Assembly: GCA_030524135.1 (NCBI GenBank)
Contig: JAUNHA010000008.1
Coordinates: 1 to 59,988 of the forward strand
Reading direction: 5' to 3'
From: Eubacteriales bacterium
GTDB lineage: Bacteria; Bacillota; Clostridia; Lachnospirales; Lachnospiraceae
DNA: 59,988 nt
Shown: positions 52,180 through 59,988 of the stretch, one piece after another
Layout of the letters: each line of letters opens with the position of its first letter
Numbering within the stretch: the first letter of the stretch is position 1
Program-made: the position numbers and the translations under genes
Notes under the pieces: model-generated
The model's input: only the letters and a program-made list of their open reading frames with translations
Databases searched by the model: none
What the model was told of the DNA's origin: nothing

Positions 52180-54811
52180 TAAGCATACGGAAGAAAAGCT
52201 TTCCCCCATGATGGCGCATTATCTCGAGACGAAGAAGCAGCATCCGGACTGCATCCTGTTTTACAGGCTGGGTGACTTTTACGAGATGTTTTTTGAGGAC
52301 GCGAAGACCGCGGCGGAAGAGCTTGAGCTCGTGCTCACGGGCAAGGACTGCGGGCTTTCCGAGCGCGCGCCGATGTGCGGCATACCCTATCACGCGGCGG
52401 AAAACTACATCACGCGGCTAGTGAAAAAGGGATACAAGGTCGCGATCGCGGAGCAGGTCGAGGACCCGAAGCAGGCAAAGGGACTTGTCAAAAGAGAGGT
52501 CATCCGGATCGTGACGCCCGGAACAATTACAGCGGACGAAGCGCTCGAAGAGGCAAAAAACAACTACCTCATGGCGATCGCCTATGTCTGCAATACCTTC
52601 GGCATTTCAACGCTCGATATCAGTACCGGGGATTTTTATCTCACGCAGGTATCCGAGCTTAAGGATCTCTATGATGAGATCAGCCGCTTTGCGCCGTCCG
52701 AGATCATCTGCAATGACGAATTCCTGTTCTCCGGGGCGGACATCGACGGAATAAAGTACCGTTTTCACATCGTGCTCAATCCCGCGCCGCGCCATTATTT
52801 TGACGAGGCACAGGACCGAAAGCTCTTAAAAGAGCATTTCAGGGCGGATCTATCGGGGCTCGGACTATCGGATTATTTTGCGGGCGTGATCGCCGCGGGC
52901 GCGGCGCTCCGCTATGTGTATGATACGCAGTTCTCAACGGTCAGCCACATTACGGATATCAAGCCCTATCAGGTCGGGGAATATATGATCCTCGATTCTT
53001 CTACGGTCCGCAACCTGGAGCTTCTGGAGACGCTTCGGGAAAAGGAAAAGCGGGGAAGTCTTCTGTGGGTGCTCGATAAGACAAAGACCGCTATGGGCGC
53101 GCGCCTTATGCGCAGCATCATCATGGAGCCGCTGCTTTCAAGGGCTGCGATTCTGAAACGTCAGGACGCCGTGGCAGAGCTCAGCGAGCGCTTCATCGAC
53201 AGGGAGGAGATCATCGAATATCTGCGCCCGGTCTATGATCTTGAGCGACTCCTCTCGAGAATCAGCACGCAGTCTGCAAATCCGCGCGATCTCCTTGCGT
53301 TTTTGCAGTCGATCCAGATGACGCCGGCGGTAAAGACCGCGCTCGGCACATTTGAAGCGCCGCTTCTTAAGGAAATCCGGGAAGGTCTTGACGAGCTTCC
53401 GGAGCTTTCCGACCTGATCAGTCGCGCCATCAATGAGGATGCGCCGGTTTCCGTGCGGGACGGCGGCATGATAAAGCGCGGATATTCGGAGGAGGCAGAC
53501 CGGCTCTTCGCCGCAAAGACGGAGGGAAAGGACTGGCTTCTCAAGCTCGAGCAGGAGGAGCGGGAGCAAACCGGTATCCGCACCTTAAAGATCAAATTCA
53601 ACAAAGTCTTCGGCTACTGTATCGAGGTGAGCAACTCCTTTAAAAACAGTGTGCCGGATTATTATATCAGAAAGCAGACGCTCAGCACGGGAGAGCGCTA
53701 TACGACGGACCGCCTCGAGGAGCTCGCGCAAACCATACTCGGCGCGGAGGAAAAGCTCAAGGCGCTCGAATATGATCTGTTCTGCGGGGTAAGAGACCGG
53801 ATCGGAGAGGAGGCTGCGCGCATTCACCGGCTTTCAAAGTCCCTGGCTCTCCTTGATGTGATCTGCTCGCTTTCTGTCGTGGCGCTCCGCAATAACTATG
53901 TAAAACCTTCGATCGGGGAAAAGGGCGTGATCGACATTAAGGACGGCAGACATCCTGTTGTGGAGCTCATGATCTCTGAAGGACAGTTCGTGGCAAATGA
54001 TACGCTCCTGAACGACGATAAAGACCGGATCAGCATCATCACGGGCCCGAATATGGCCGGAAAATCTACCTATATGCGTCAGGTGGCGCTCATCGTGCTC
54101 ATGGCGCAGATCGGCTCCTTTGTCCCGGCAAAGAGCGCAAATATCTGCATCTGCGACCGCATCTTCACGCGCGTCGGCGCATCGGATGACCTTGCGAGCG
54201 GTCAGTCCACCTTTATGGTCGAGATGACGGAGGTCGCAAATATCCTCCGGAATGCGACAAAGGACAGCCTCCTCATCCTTGATGAGATCGGACGCGGAAC
54301 CTCGACCTTTGACGGTCTTTCGATCGCCTGGTCCGTCGTCGAATACATCGCGGACCGCGGCATGATCGGCGCGAAGACGCTGTTTGCAACGCATTATCAT
54401 GAGCTCACGGAGCTTGAGGGAAAGATCGACGGCGTGCACAACTATTGCATCGCCGTAAAGGAAAATGACGACGACCTCGTCTTTTTAAGAAAGATCATTC
54501 CGGGCGGCGCGGACAAGTCCTATGGTATCGCCGTGGCAAAGCTCGCAGGCGTGCCGCTTCCCGTGATCGGACGCGCAAACGAGATCGCGGACGAGCTCTC
54601 GGATGCGGACATCACAAAGGCTGCAGCAAAGCTCGGCACGAAAAAGGCGGGAGAGGCTTCCGGGAAGCTTCGCGTCAATCTTTCAAAGGACGAGTTCAAA
54701 AAACAGCAGGAGGTGATCTCTGCGCTCTCGAAAAAAGACGTGCAGGGGCTTACGCCGATCGAGGCGCTTTTGTTTATCAATGAGCTGCAGGAGAAGCTGA
54801 AGGAATCATGA
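52172..54811 (+). CDS. mutS: DNA mismatch repair protein MutS
   Basis: An 879-aa mismatch sensor. The N-terminal mismatch-binding domain shows RLGDFYEMFFEDA, with the Phe-x-Glu wedge; the C-terminal ATPase has Walker A GPNMAGKSTYMRQ, the ABC-type stretch DDLASGQSTFMVEM, Walker B LLILDEIGRGTSTFDG and the helix FATHYHEL. Length and domain order are those of full MutS1. It is translated from within the miaB end and overlaps mutL by 4 nt, the normal Firmicutes arrangement. Confidence 0.98.
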   Translation: MADKHTEEKLSPMMAHYLETKKQHPDCILFYRLGDFYEMFFEDAKTAAEELELVLTGKDCGLSERAPMCGIPYHAAENYITRLVKKGYKVAIAEQVEDPKQAKGLVKREVIRIVTPGTITADEALEEAKNNYLMAIAYVCNTFGISTLDISTGDFYLTQVSELKDLYDEISRFAPSEIICNDEFLFSGADIDGIKYRFHIVLNPAPRHYFDEAQDRKLLKEHFRADLSGLGLSDYFAGVIAAGAALRYVYDTQFSTVSHITDIKPYQVGEYMILDSSTVRNLELLETLREKEKRGSLLWVLDKTKTAMGARLMRSIIMEPLLSRAAILKRQDAVAELSERFIDREEIIEYLRPVYDLERLLSRISTQSANPRDLLAFLQSIQMTPAVKTALGTFEAPLLKEIREGLDELPELSDLISRAINEDAPVSVRDGGMIKRGYSEEADRLFAAKTEGKDWLLKLEQEEREQTGIRTLKIKFNKVFGYCIEVSNSFKNSVPDYYIRKQTLSTGERYTTDRLEELAQTILGAEEKLKALEYDLFCGVRDRIGEEAARIHRLSKSLALLDVICSLSVVALRNNYVKPSIGEKGVIDIKDGRHPVVELMISEGQFVANDTLLNDDKDRISIITGPNMAGKSTYMRQVALIVLMAQIGSFVPAKSANICICDRIFTRVGASDDLASGQSTFMVEMTEVANILRNATKDSLLILDEIGRGTSTFDGLSIAWSVVEYIADRGMIGAKTLFATHYHELTELEGKIDGVHNYCIAVKENDDDLVFLRKIIPGGADKSYGIAVAKLAGVPLPVIGRANEIADELSDADITKAAAKLGTKKAGEASGKLRVNLSKDEFKKQQEVISALSKKDVQGLTPIEALLFINELQEKLKES

Positions 54812-56958
54812 TAAATATTCTCAGTAAGGAGACAATTGATAAGATCGCGGCGGGCGAGGTCATAGAGCGCCCGGAAAATGTGGTGAAGGAGCTTCTGGAA
54901 AATGCCGTGGACAGCGGCGCTGCCGGGATCTCCGTTGAGATCCGCGAAGGCGGACTGTCCCTGATCCGCGTGACGGACAACGGCTGCGGTATCTCAAAAG
55001 AGGATATCCCGCTTGCTTTTCTGCGCCATGCGACCTCAAAGCTTAAGACAGCGGATGATCTCTACCGCGTGAGCACGATGGGATTTCGCGGCGAGGCGCT
55101 TGCGTCGATCTGCGGTGTCTCCGAGGTGGAAATGATCACGAAGGAAGCGGATTCCATGTTCGGCTGCCGCTATGAGATAAACGGCGGTGTGGAAAAGGGG
55201 CTTGCCGAGGTCGGTGCGCCGGAGGGCACGACGATCGTGGTGCGGAATCTCTTTTTCAACGTCCCTGCCCGGAAGAAGTTCCTGAAATCCGGCAAGACGG
55301 AGGCCGCCCGCATCGCGGATATCGTGGAAAAAACAGCACTTTCGCACCCGGAGCGGAGCTTCCGCCTCGTATCGGACGGGAGAAACCTCCTGCATACGGC
55401 AGGAAGCGGCAGGCTTAAGGACGTCATCTTTTCCATTTACGGAAGAGAGATCTCCGACAATCTGATCGAGCTTTCCGGGGCTGGCAGCTTAAATAAAATG
55501 AATGCAGGGAACACGCATGAAAAGGAAGAATGGAGCAGCGATGCCGCACCTTCTCCCGTGATGGTTACGGGCTATATCGGAAAACCCGTCGTCGCGCGTT
55601 CTCGGCGTGATTTCGAGGTGTACTTTGTAAACGGGCGTTATATCAAGTCGCAGATCATCGAGCGCGCGATCGAGGATGCCTACAAGCCGTTTATGATGCT
55701 GCATAAATTTCCGTTTGTCATGCTGAATTTAACGATCGATCCGGAGCGCGTGGACGTAAACGTACATCCGAAGAAGATGGAGGTGCGCTTCTCGGATGGG
55801 GAGGCAGTCTATGAGGCTGTGTATCAGACCGTGTCCAATGCGCTTATGGGAAGGGAGCTCATTACCGCAATCACGCCGGATCCGGAACGTATCGAACGCC
55901 CGACCCGCGGGATCGGTGCGCTGCCTGTAGAAAAAGAGCAGCGCGTGGAGCCTTTTGAGCAGCGGCGGGAAACTGTGCAGAAGCAGGAAGCTGAACTGCG
56001 GCCGCAATCTGTGCAGAAAGCGGAAGCTGCGGAGAAACCTGAAGCTGGGCATAAGCAGGAAACGAATGCGGAGCCTGCGGCAGGCACCCGGTATATGGAT
56101 ATCCACAAGGCATGGAGCCTTGGAGGCGTAGCTGAGGGCAGTGGCAGTTATCCGTCTCAGAAGACTCCTGTTTCTTCCGGAAAATTTGAACAGGCAGAAC
56201 TCTTTGAGCAGAAGAAAGAGCTTTTTTCAAAGCCTGAAACAGCCGAAAAACAAACTTCAGCAGAAGAGCAGGTTCCCTCTGAAGCTGGCGTTTCGGCGGA
56301 AAAAACTGACCAATTGCAAAAGCAGGTTTTGTCTGAACGAGAGGAAACGCCTCGGCAGTTTCTCTCAGAGTCATCAGTTCCGCAGTTTCGCATGATCGGA
56401 CAGGTGTTCAAGACCTACTGGCTCATTGAATTTGCTGACAAGCTCTATATCATCGACCAGCATGCGGCGCATGAAAAGGTCAATTACGAACGCACCATGC
56501 GGGAGCTCAAGGAAAAGACGATCGAAGGTCAGATGATCCTGCCGCCGATCCAGCTTTCCTTAAGCGTAAGCGAAGCGCTGCTCCTTCGGAAATATATGGA
56601 TATCTTTACTGAGCTTGGTTACGAGATCGACGAGAACGGAGACCGGGATTTCCTGGTTCGTGCTGTCCCTGCAAATCTCTACTCCATCGCCTCGAAGGAG
56701 CTTCTGATGGAACTCATCGACGGACTGTCTGAGGACCACGGACAGAAAACTGCGCCCGATATCCTGAGAGACCGCATTGCGAGCATGTCCTGCAAGGCGG
56801 CTGTCAAGGGAAACCGGGATCTCTCGGAAGAGGAGATGAAGGCGCTCATCGGAGAGCTGCTGACGCTTGAAAATCCGTATGCCTGTCCGCACGGAAGGCC
56901 GACGATCATCAGCATGAGCAAGTATGAGCTCGACCGGAAGTTTAAACGGATCGTGTAA
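54808..56958 (+). CDS. mutL: DNA mismatch repair endonuclease MutL
   Basis: A 716-aa protein. The GHKL ATPase (about 1-330) has ENAVDSGA (N-box), DNGCGI and GFRGEALASI. A long low-complexity linker (about 360-515, Gln/Lys/Glu/Pro/Ala repeats) leads to the C-terminal dimer and nuclease domain with the metal motif DQHAAHEKVNYE (DQHA-x2-E-x4-E), SCKAAVKGN and CPHGRP, so the endonuclease site is intact. ATGA overlap with mutS gives coupling. The linker is longer than that in Bacillus MutL (total length there about 627). Confidence 0.97.
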   Translation: MINILSKETIDKIAAGEVIERPENVVKELLENAVDSGAAGISVEIREGGLSLIRVTDNGCGISKEDIPLAFLRHATSKLKTADDLYRVSTMGFRGEALASICGVSEVEMITKEADSMFGCRYEINGGVEKGLAEVGAPEGTTIVVRNLFFNVPARKKFLKSGKTEAARIADIVEKTALSHPERSFRLVSDGRNLLHTAGSGRLKDVIFSIYGREISDNLIELSGAGSLNKMNAGNTHEKEEWSSDAAPSPVMVTGYIGKPVVARSRRDFEVYFVNGRYIKSQIIERAIEDAYKPFMMLHKFPFVMLNLTIDPERVDVNVHPKKMEVRFSDGEAVYEAVYQTVSNALMGRELITAITPDPERIERPTRGIGALPVEKEQRVEPFEQRRETVQKQEAELRPQSVQKAEAAEKPEAGHKQETNAEPAAGTRYMDIHKAWSLGGVAEGSGSYPSQKTPVSSGKFEQAELFEQKKELFSKPETAEKQTSAEEQVPSEAGVSAEKTDQLQKQVLSEREETPRQFLSESSVPQFRMIGQVFKTYWLIEFADKLYIIDQHAAHEKVNYERTMRELKEKTIEGQMILPPIQLSLSVSEALLLRKYMDIFTELGYEIDENGDRDFLVRAVPANLYSIASKELLMELIDGLSEDHGQKTAPDILRDRIASMSCKAAVKGNRDLSEEEMKALIGELLTLENPYACPHGRPTIISMSKYELDRKFKRIV

Positions 56959-57020
56959 TGTATGATGTTTTCTGCCGGAAGTAAATAAAATTGAAGGCGG
57001 AATGCAAGGAAACCGAACGT

Positions 57021-57998
57021 ATGGAACAAAGAAAAGAAAAACCAAAGCTCGTCATCATCGCGGGACCAACTGCGGTCGGGAAAACAAGCGCTGCGGTACG
57101 GCTTGCACAGAAGATCGGCGGCGAGGTCGTATCCGCCGACAGCATGCAGGTCTACCGCGGCATGGATATCGGCACGGCAAAGGTGACAGAGGAAGAGATG
57201 CAGGGCATCCCGCACCATCTGATCGATATCATCGAACCGGAAGAAGACTATAATGTCGTGCGCTTTCAGGCAATGGCAAAAGCCGCGATCACGGATATTA
57301 TTTCGCGCGGGAAGATCCCGATCCTCTGCGGCGGCACGGGCTTTTATATCCAGGCGCTCCTCTATGAGATCGATTTTACCAAAGAGGAAAACGCGGGAGA
57401 CGAGGCGCTTCGGGATACGCTTCTTGCAGAAGCAAAGGAGGAAGCGGCGCGGCGCGGGGATACGGACGGCGGCGCGGCATATCTGCATGCACAGCTTGCC
57501 TCGGTCGATCCGGAGGCTGCCGCAGCCATTCCTCCCGCAAATATGAAGCGTGTACTGCGCGCGCTGGAGTTCTACCGGCTGCATGGCAAGAAGATCTCCG
57601 ACCACAATGCAGAGCAGGCAGAGCGGAAACAGAATGCGCCGTACGACTATCGTTTCTTTGTTCTTACGGATGACCGGAAAAAGCTTTATGAGCGCATTGA
57701 TAAGCGTGTCGACCTTATGATGGAGGCAGGGCTTCTTCGGGAAGCAGAAGCGCTTCGGGCGCGCGGCATCCCGTCAAACGCTACGTCCATGCAGGGAATC
57801 GGCTACCGGGAGCTCATGCGGTATTTTAACAGTGAATATACGTTGGATGAGGCTGTCAGCGCCATCAAGCAGAATTCAAGACACTACGCAAAACGTCAGC
57901 TCACGTGGTTCCGCCGGGAGGAGAACGTCATCTGGATCGATATCGGAGAGACGGAGAATGTGCTGGCGGAGATGGAAAAGTATCTTTGGAAGGAATAG
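57021..57998 (+). CDS. miaA: tRNA dimethylallyltransferase MiaA
   Basis: A 325-aa enzyme attaching a dimethylallyl group to A37 of tRNAs that read UNN codons. P-loop GPTAVGKTSAA, SADSMQVYRGMDIGTAK, GGTGFYIQAL and a C-terminal KRQLTWFRR are signatures. The ATG at 57021 has AAGGAA 10 nt upstream; a TTG at 56991 has no such site. Its product is the substrate of MiaB from the same operon. Confidence 0.97.
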   Translation: MEQRKEKPKLVIIAGPTAVGKTSAAVRLAQKIGGEVVSADSMQVYRGMDIGTAKVTEEEMQGIPHHLIDIIEPEEDYNVVRFQAMAKAAITDIISRGKIPILCGGTGFYIQALLYEIDFTKEENAGDEALRDTLLAEAKEEAARRGDTDGGAAYLHAQLASVDPEAAAAIPPANMKRVLRALEFYRLHGKKISDHNAEQAERKQNAPYDYRFFVLTDDRKKLYERIDKRVDLMMEAGLLREAEALRARGIPSNATSMQGIGYRELMRYFNSEYTLDEAVSAIKQNSRHYAKRQLTWFRREENVIWIDIGETENVLAEMEKYLWKE

Positions 57999-58004
57999 AA
58001 GATC

Positions 58005-59303
58005 ATGTCAGAAATAAAGGAAAATATTTACAGAGACTTTGGAATATGTGACGAGGTATATGCGTACTGCAGCCGGATCGCAGATGAGCTTTCGCCGCGG
58101 TTTCAGAAGATCGATGAGATCGCGGAATACAACCAGGCGAAGGTCGTAAGAGCCATGCAGGAAGCAAGAGTCTCGGAAGAGTGCCTGAACGGCACGACGG
58201 GCTACGGATACAATGATATCGGAAGAGACACGCTTGAGGCTGTATATGCGAAGGCATTCCACGCAGAGGACGCACTCGTGCGCAGCCAGATCGTATGCGG
58301 GACGCATGCGCTTGCAACGGCACTGTTTGGCAACACCCGTCCCGGCGATGAGATCTTTTCTCCGGTCGGACTTCCCTATGATACGCTGCAGGAGGTGATC
58401 GGCATCCGCGAATCCGCCGGTTCCCTGAAGGAGTACGGCATCAGTTTCAATTATGTAGATCTGCTGCCGGACGGCTCCTTTGACTATGAGGGCATCCGCA
58501 ATGGAATCAACGAGAGAACGAAGCTTGTGACCATTCAGCGCAGCCGCGGCTATGCGAGCAGACATACGCTGTCTGTGGCAGAGATCGGGGATCTTATCCG
58601 TTTTATCAGGGAGATCAAGAAAGACGTCACGGTTATGGTCGATAACTGCTACGGAGAATTCATTGAGACGATCGAGCCGATCGATGTCGGAGCGGATATG
58701 ATCGTGGGCTCCCTCATCAAGAATCCGGGCGGCGGCATCGCGCCGGTAGGAGGCTATATTGCCGGGACAAAAAAATGCATAGAGAACGCTGCAAGCCGAC
58801 TGACAGCGCCGGGGCTTCTGAAGGAAGTCGGACCTTCCCTCGGGAATAATCGCCTTCTGTATCAGGGATTTTTCATGGCGCCGCATGTGGCGGCATCCGC
58901 GGAGAAGGGCGCGATCTTTGCAGCAAATATCTATGAGCGCCTGGGCTTTGAGGTCGCACCGAACAGCACAGAGCCGCGCGAGGATATCATTCAGGCGATC
59001 ACCTTCCACGATCCGCAGGGCGTGATCTCATTTTCAAAGGGAATCCAGAAGGCAGCACCGGTAGAGGCGTATGTTACGCCGGAACCGACGCAGATGCCCG
59101 GCTACAGTGACGAGGTCATCATGGCCGCGGGCTGCTTTATCGCGGGCTCGTCCATCGAGCTTTCCTGCGACGGACCAATCAGAGAGCCGTATACGGTATA
59201 TTTCCAGGGCGGTCTCACCTGGTATCACGCGAAATTCGGCATCATGATGTCGCTGCAGCAGATGATAGAAGACGGGTTTGTGAAGAAGGAGCAGCTGGTT
59301 TGA
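58005..59303 (+). CDS. Methionine gamma-lyase-like PLP enzyme (aluminium resistance protein family)
   Basis: A 432-aa PLP-dependent protein of the family found next to miaA/hfq/mutL in many Firmicutes. GTTGYGYNDIGRDTLE, VCGTHALATALFG (cofactor phosphate region), MVDNCYGEF (Asp for the pyridine nitrogen) and GSLIKNPGGG with the likely Schiff-base Lys are visible. Its metabolic role is not settled: the family is named both as methionine gamma-lyase-like and as aluminium resistance protein. It starts 6 nt after miaA, and its stop codon lies inside the -35 of the hicA promoter. Confidence 0.9.
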   Translation: MSEIKENIYRDFGICDEVYAYCSRIADELSPRFQKIDEIAEYNQAKVVRAMQEARVSEECLNGTTGYGYNDIGRDTLEAVYAKAFHAEDALVRSQIVCGTHALATALFGNTRPGDEIFSPVGLPYDTLQEVIGIRESAGSLKEYGISFNYVDLLPDGSFDYEGIRNGINERTKLVTIQRSRGYASRHTLSVAEIGDLIRFIREIKKDVTVMVDNCYGEFIETIEPIDVGADMIVGSLIKNPGGGIAPVGGYIAGTKKCIENAASRLTAPGLLKEVGPSLGNNRLLYQGFFMAPHVAASAEKGAIFAANIYERLGFEVAPNSTEPREDIIQAITFHDPQGVISFSKGIQKAAPVEAYVTPEPTQMPGYSDEVIMAAGCFIAGSSIELSCDGPIREPYTVYFQGGLTWYHAKFGIMMSLQQMIEDGFVKKEQLV

Positions 59304-59328
59304 CAAATATAAAAATATTTGTTATATT
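59300..59328 (+). promoter_or_regulatory. hicAB promoter with internal perfect palindrome
   Basis: TTGACA (59300-59305), a 17-nt spacer and TATATT (59323-59328). A perfect inverted repeat ACAAATAT-AAAA-ATATTTGT (59303-59322) fills the spacer and touches both elements, an ideal place for HicB-mediated autorepression. Confidence 0.75.
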
Positions 59329-59348
59329 AACTATTGAAAGGGGTTGAA

Positions 59349-59549
59349 ATGCCAAAGAGTTATTCTTCAAGAGAAATACTCAAGTTATTAAAGGCAGATG
59401 GCTGGTATGAAGTTAATGTTGTTGGAAGCCATCACCAGTTTAAACACCCGGTTAAATCGGGGAGAGTGACTTTAAAGCATCCTGATAAAGATATTCCCAG
59501 GAAAACGCTCGATAGCATTGAACGTCAATCAGGTTTATTGTTCCGCTAA
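59349..59549 (+). CDS. hicA: HicA-family toxin
   Basis: A 66-aa toxin with a double-stranded RNA-binding-like fold: MPKSYSSREILKLLKADGW, then VGSHHQFKHP with the catalytic His in the GSHH element, GRVTLKHPDKDIPRKTLDSI. HicA cleaves mRNA. The ATG at 59349 follows AAAGGGG at 5 nt; a TTG at 59334 lies before that site and is rejected. It has its own promoter and is followed 49 nt later by hicB. AT-rich, so probably acquired. Confidence 0.92.
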   Translation: MPKSYSSREILKLLKADGWYEVNVVGSHHQFKHPVKSGRVTLKHPDKDIPRKTLDSIERQSGLLFR

Positions 59550-59598
59550 TTAGAGACTTTTTACATTCCATATAATTTTATTATAGGAGCACTAAATT

Positions 59599-59988
59599 AT
59601 GAAAAAAATGAAAGATAGATATTTTTATCCTGCAGTTTTTACTTATGAAGAAGGACATGAGATTGCCGTCGTATTCCCTGATTTGGATGTTGCCACAAGT
59701 GGCATTGATGAGGATGATGCCCTTTTGTCGGCTAGAGAGCTACTCGGATGTGTACTTGCCGGCTTGGAAGAAGATGGAGATACTCTACCGACACCGTCAG
59801 CCCTTACAGAGCTTTCAATTGAAAAAAATGAGCGCACCGTTCTGATTGATGTTTATATGCCACCGGTTAGATTAGCGCAGCGCAATCGTTCTGTTAATCG
59901 GACTGTAACGCTTCCGGCATGGCTTAATGCAAGGGCATTAGGCGAAGGTATTAATTTTTCACAGGTCCTTCAGGAGGCTTTGAAAAAG
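59599..59988 (+). CDS. hicB: HicB-family antitoxin (partial, runs off the window)
   Basis: 130 codons are visible without a stop. The N-terminal HicB fold (FYPAVFTYEEGHEIAVVFPD, with the usual LDVATSGIDEDDALLSA) binds the toxin; the C-terminal NRTVTLPAWLNARALGEG and INFSQVLQEALKK form a ribbon-helix-helix DNA-binding domain, expected to bind the palindrome at 59303-59322. TTATAGGAG precedes the ATG at 59599. Probably only a few residues are missing. Confidence 0.9.
   Translation, partial: MKKMKDRYFYPAVFTYEEGHEIAVVFPDLDVATSGIDEDDALLSARELLGCVLAGLEEDGDTLPTPSALTELSIEKNERTVLIDVYMPPVRLAQRNRSVNRTVTLPAWLNARALGEGINFSQVLQEALKK

Noticed and set aside
1-59988. CRISPR arrays, rRNA, tRNA, insertion sequences
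   Set aside because: No regularly spaced repeats, no rRNA-like stretches, no tRNA-like cloverleaf and no transposase were recognised by reading; small tRNAs could still be missed without a search tool.

Overview
The window reads as chromosome of a gut-type Clostridia, most likely a Lachnospiraceae: roughly 50% GC, strong AGGAGG-type ribosome binding sites, frequent GTG/TTG starts, an AroE-AroK fusion, a LytS-like kinase paired with a SARP-type regulator, and miaB-mutS-mutL-miaA next to a methionine gamma-lyase-like gene. No rRNA, tRNA, CRISPR array or intact insertion sequence was recognised. No stretch above 300 bases lacks a gene; the longest gaps (7922-8185, 3188-3401, 21097-21303, 18449-18641, 6561-6727) hold regulatory structure and are described.

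Layout. 1-3187: molybdenum cofactor and molybdate uptake (3' end of moaA, MOSC-Mog fusion, modA, modB, short ModE-like regulator; no modC). 3253-4068: AT-rich HigB/HigA toxin-antitoxin module. 4086-6560 (minus): MATE exporter and an iron-sulfur aldo/keto reductase. 6728-7921: aminotransferase with its own promoter. 7933-16636: a complete chorismate and Phe/Tyr operon (aroF, tyrA, aroB, aroA, aroC, pheA, aroE-aroK fusion, aroQ) behind a ribosome-type attenuator with a Phe/Tyr-rich leader peptide. 16662-21096: two LysR genes divergent from an SLC13-type transporter and an enolase-superfamily dehydratase, probably sugar-acid catabolism.

21304-31706: a signalling cluster of sensor kinase, SARP-type response regulator, a degenerate S-adenosylhomocysteine-hydrolase-like protein, a MATE transporter fused to an RsbW-like ATPase, a membrane PP2C phosphatase fused to a second RsbW-like ATPase, an unknown protein, a STAS antagonist and a CPBP protease. 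It looks like a partner-switching circuit. 31749-50517: a type IV secretion locus with VirD4-like and VirB4-like ATPases, two VirB6-like proteins, a pilin, two lipoproteins (one of 1284 aa), two related membrane-anchored proteins and other secreted or unknown proteins, but no recognisable relaxase or integrase. 50626-59303: miaB, mutS, mutL, miaA and a methionine gamma-lyase-like gene, from a promoter at the end of the secretion locus. 59300 to the end: HicA/HicB module with a perfect operator palindrome inside its promoter; hicB runs off the window.

The two most notable items are the aroF attenuator, where all four alternating RNA segments can be traced, and the relaxase-less type IV secretion locus directly downstream of the partner-switching cluster.
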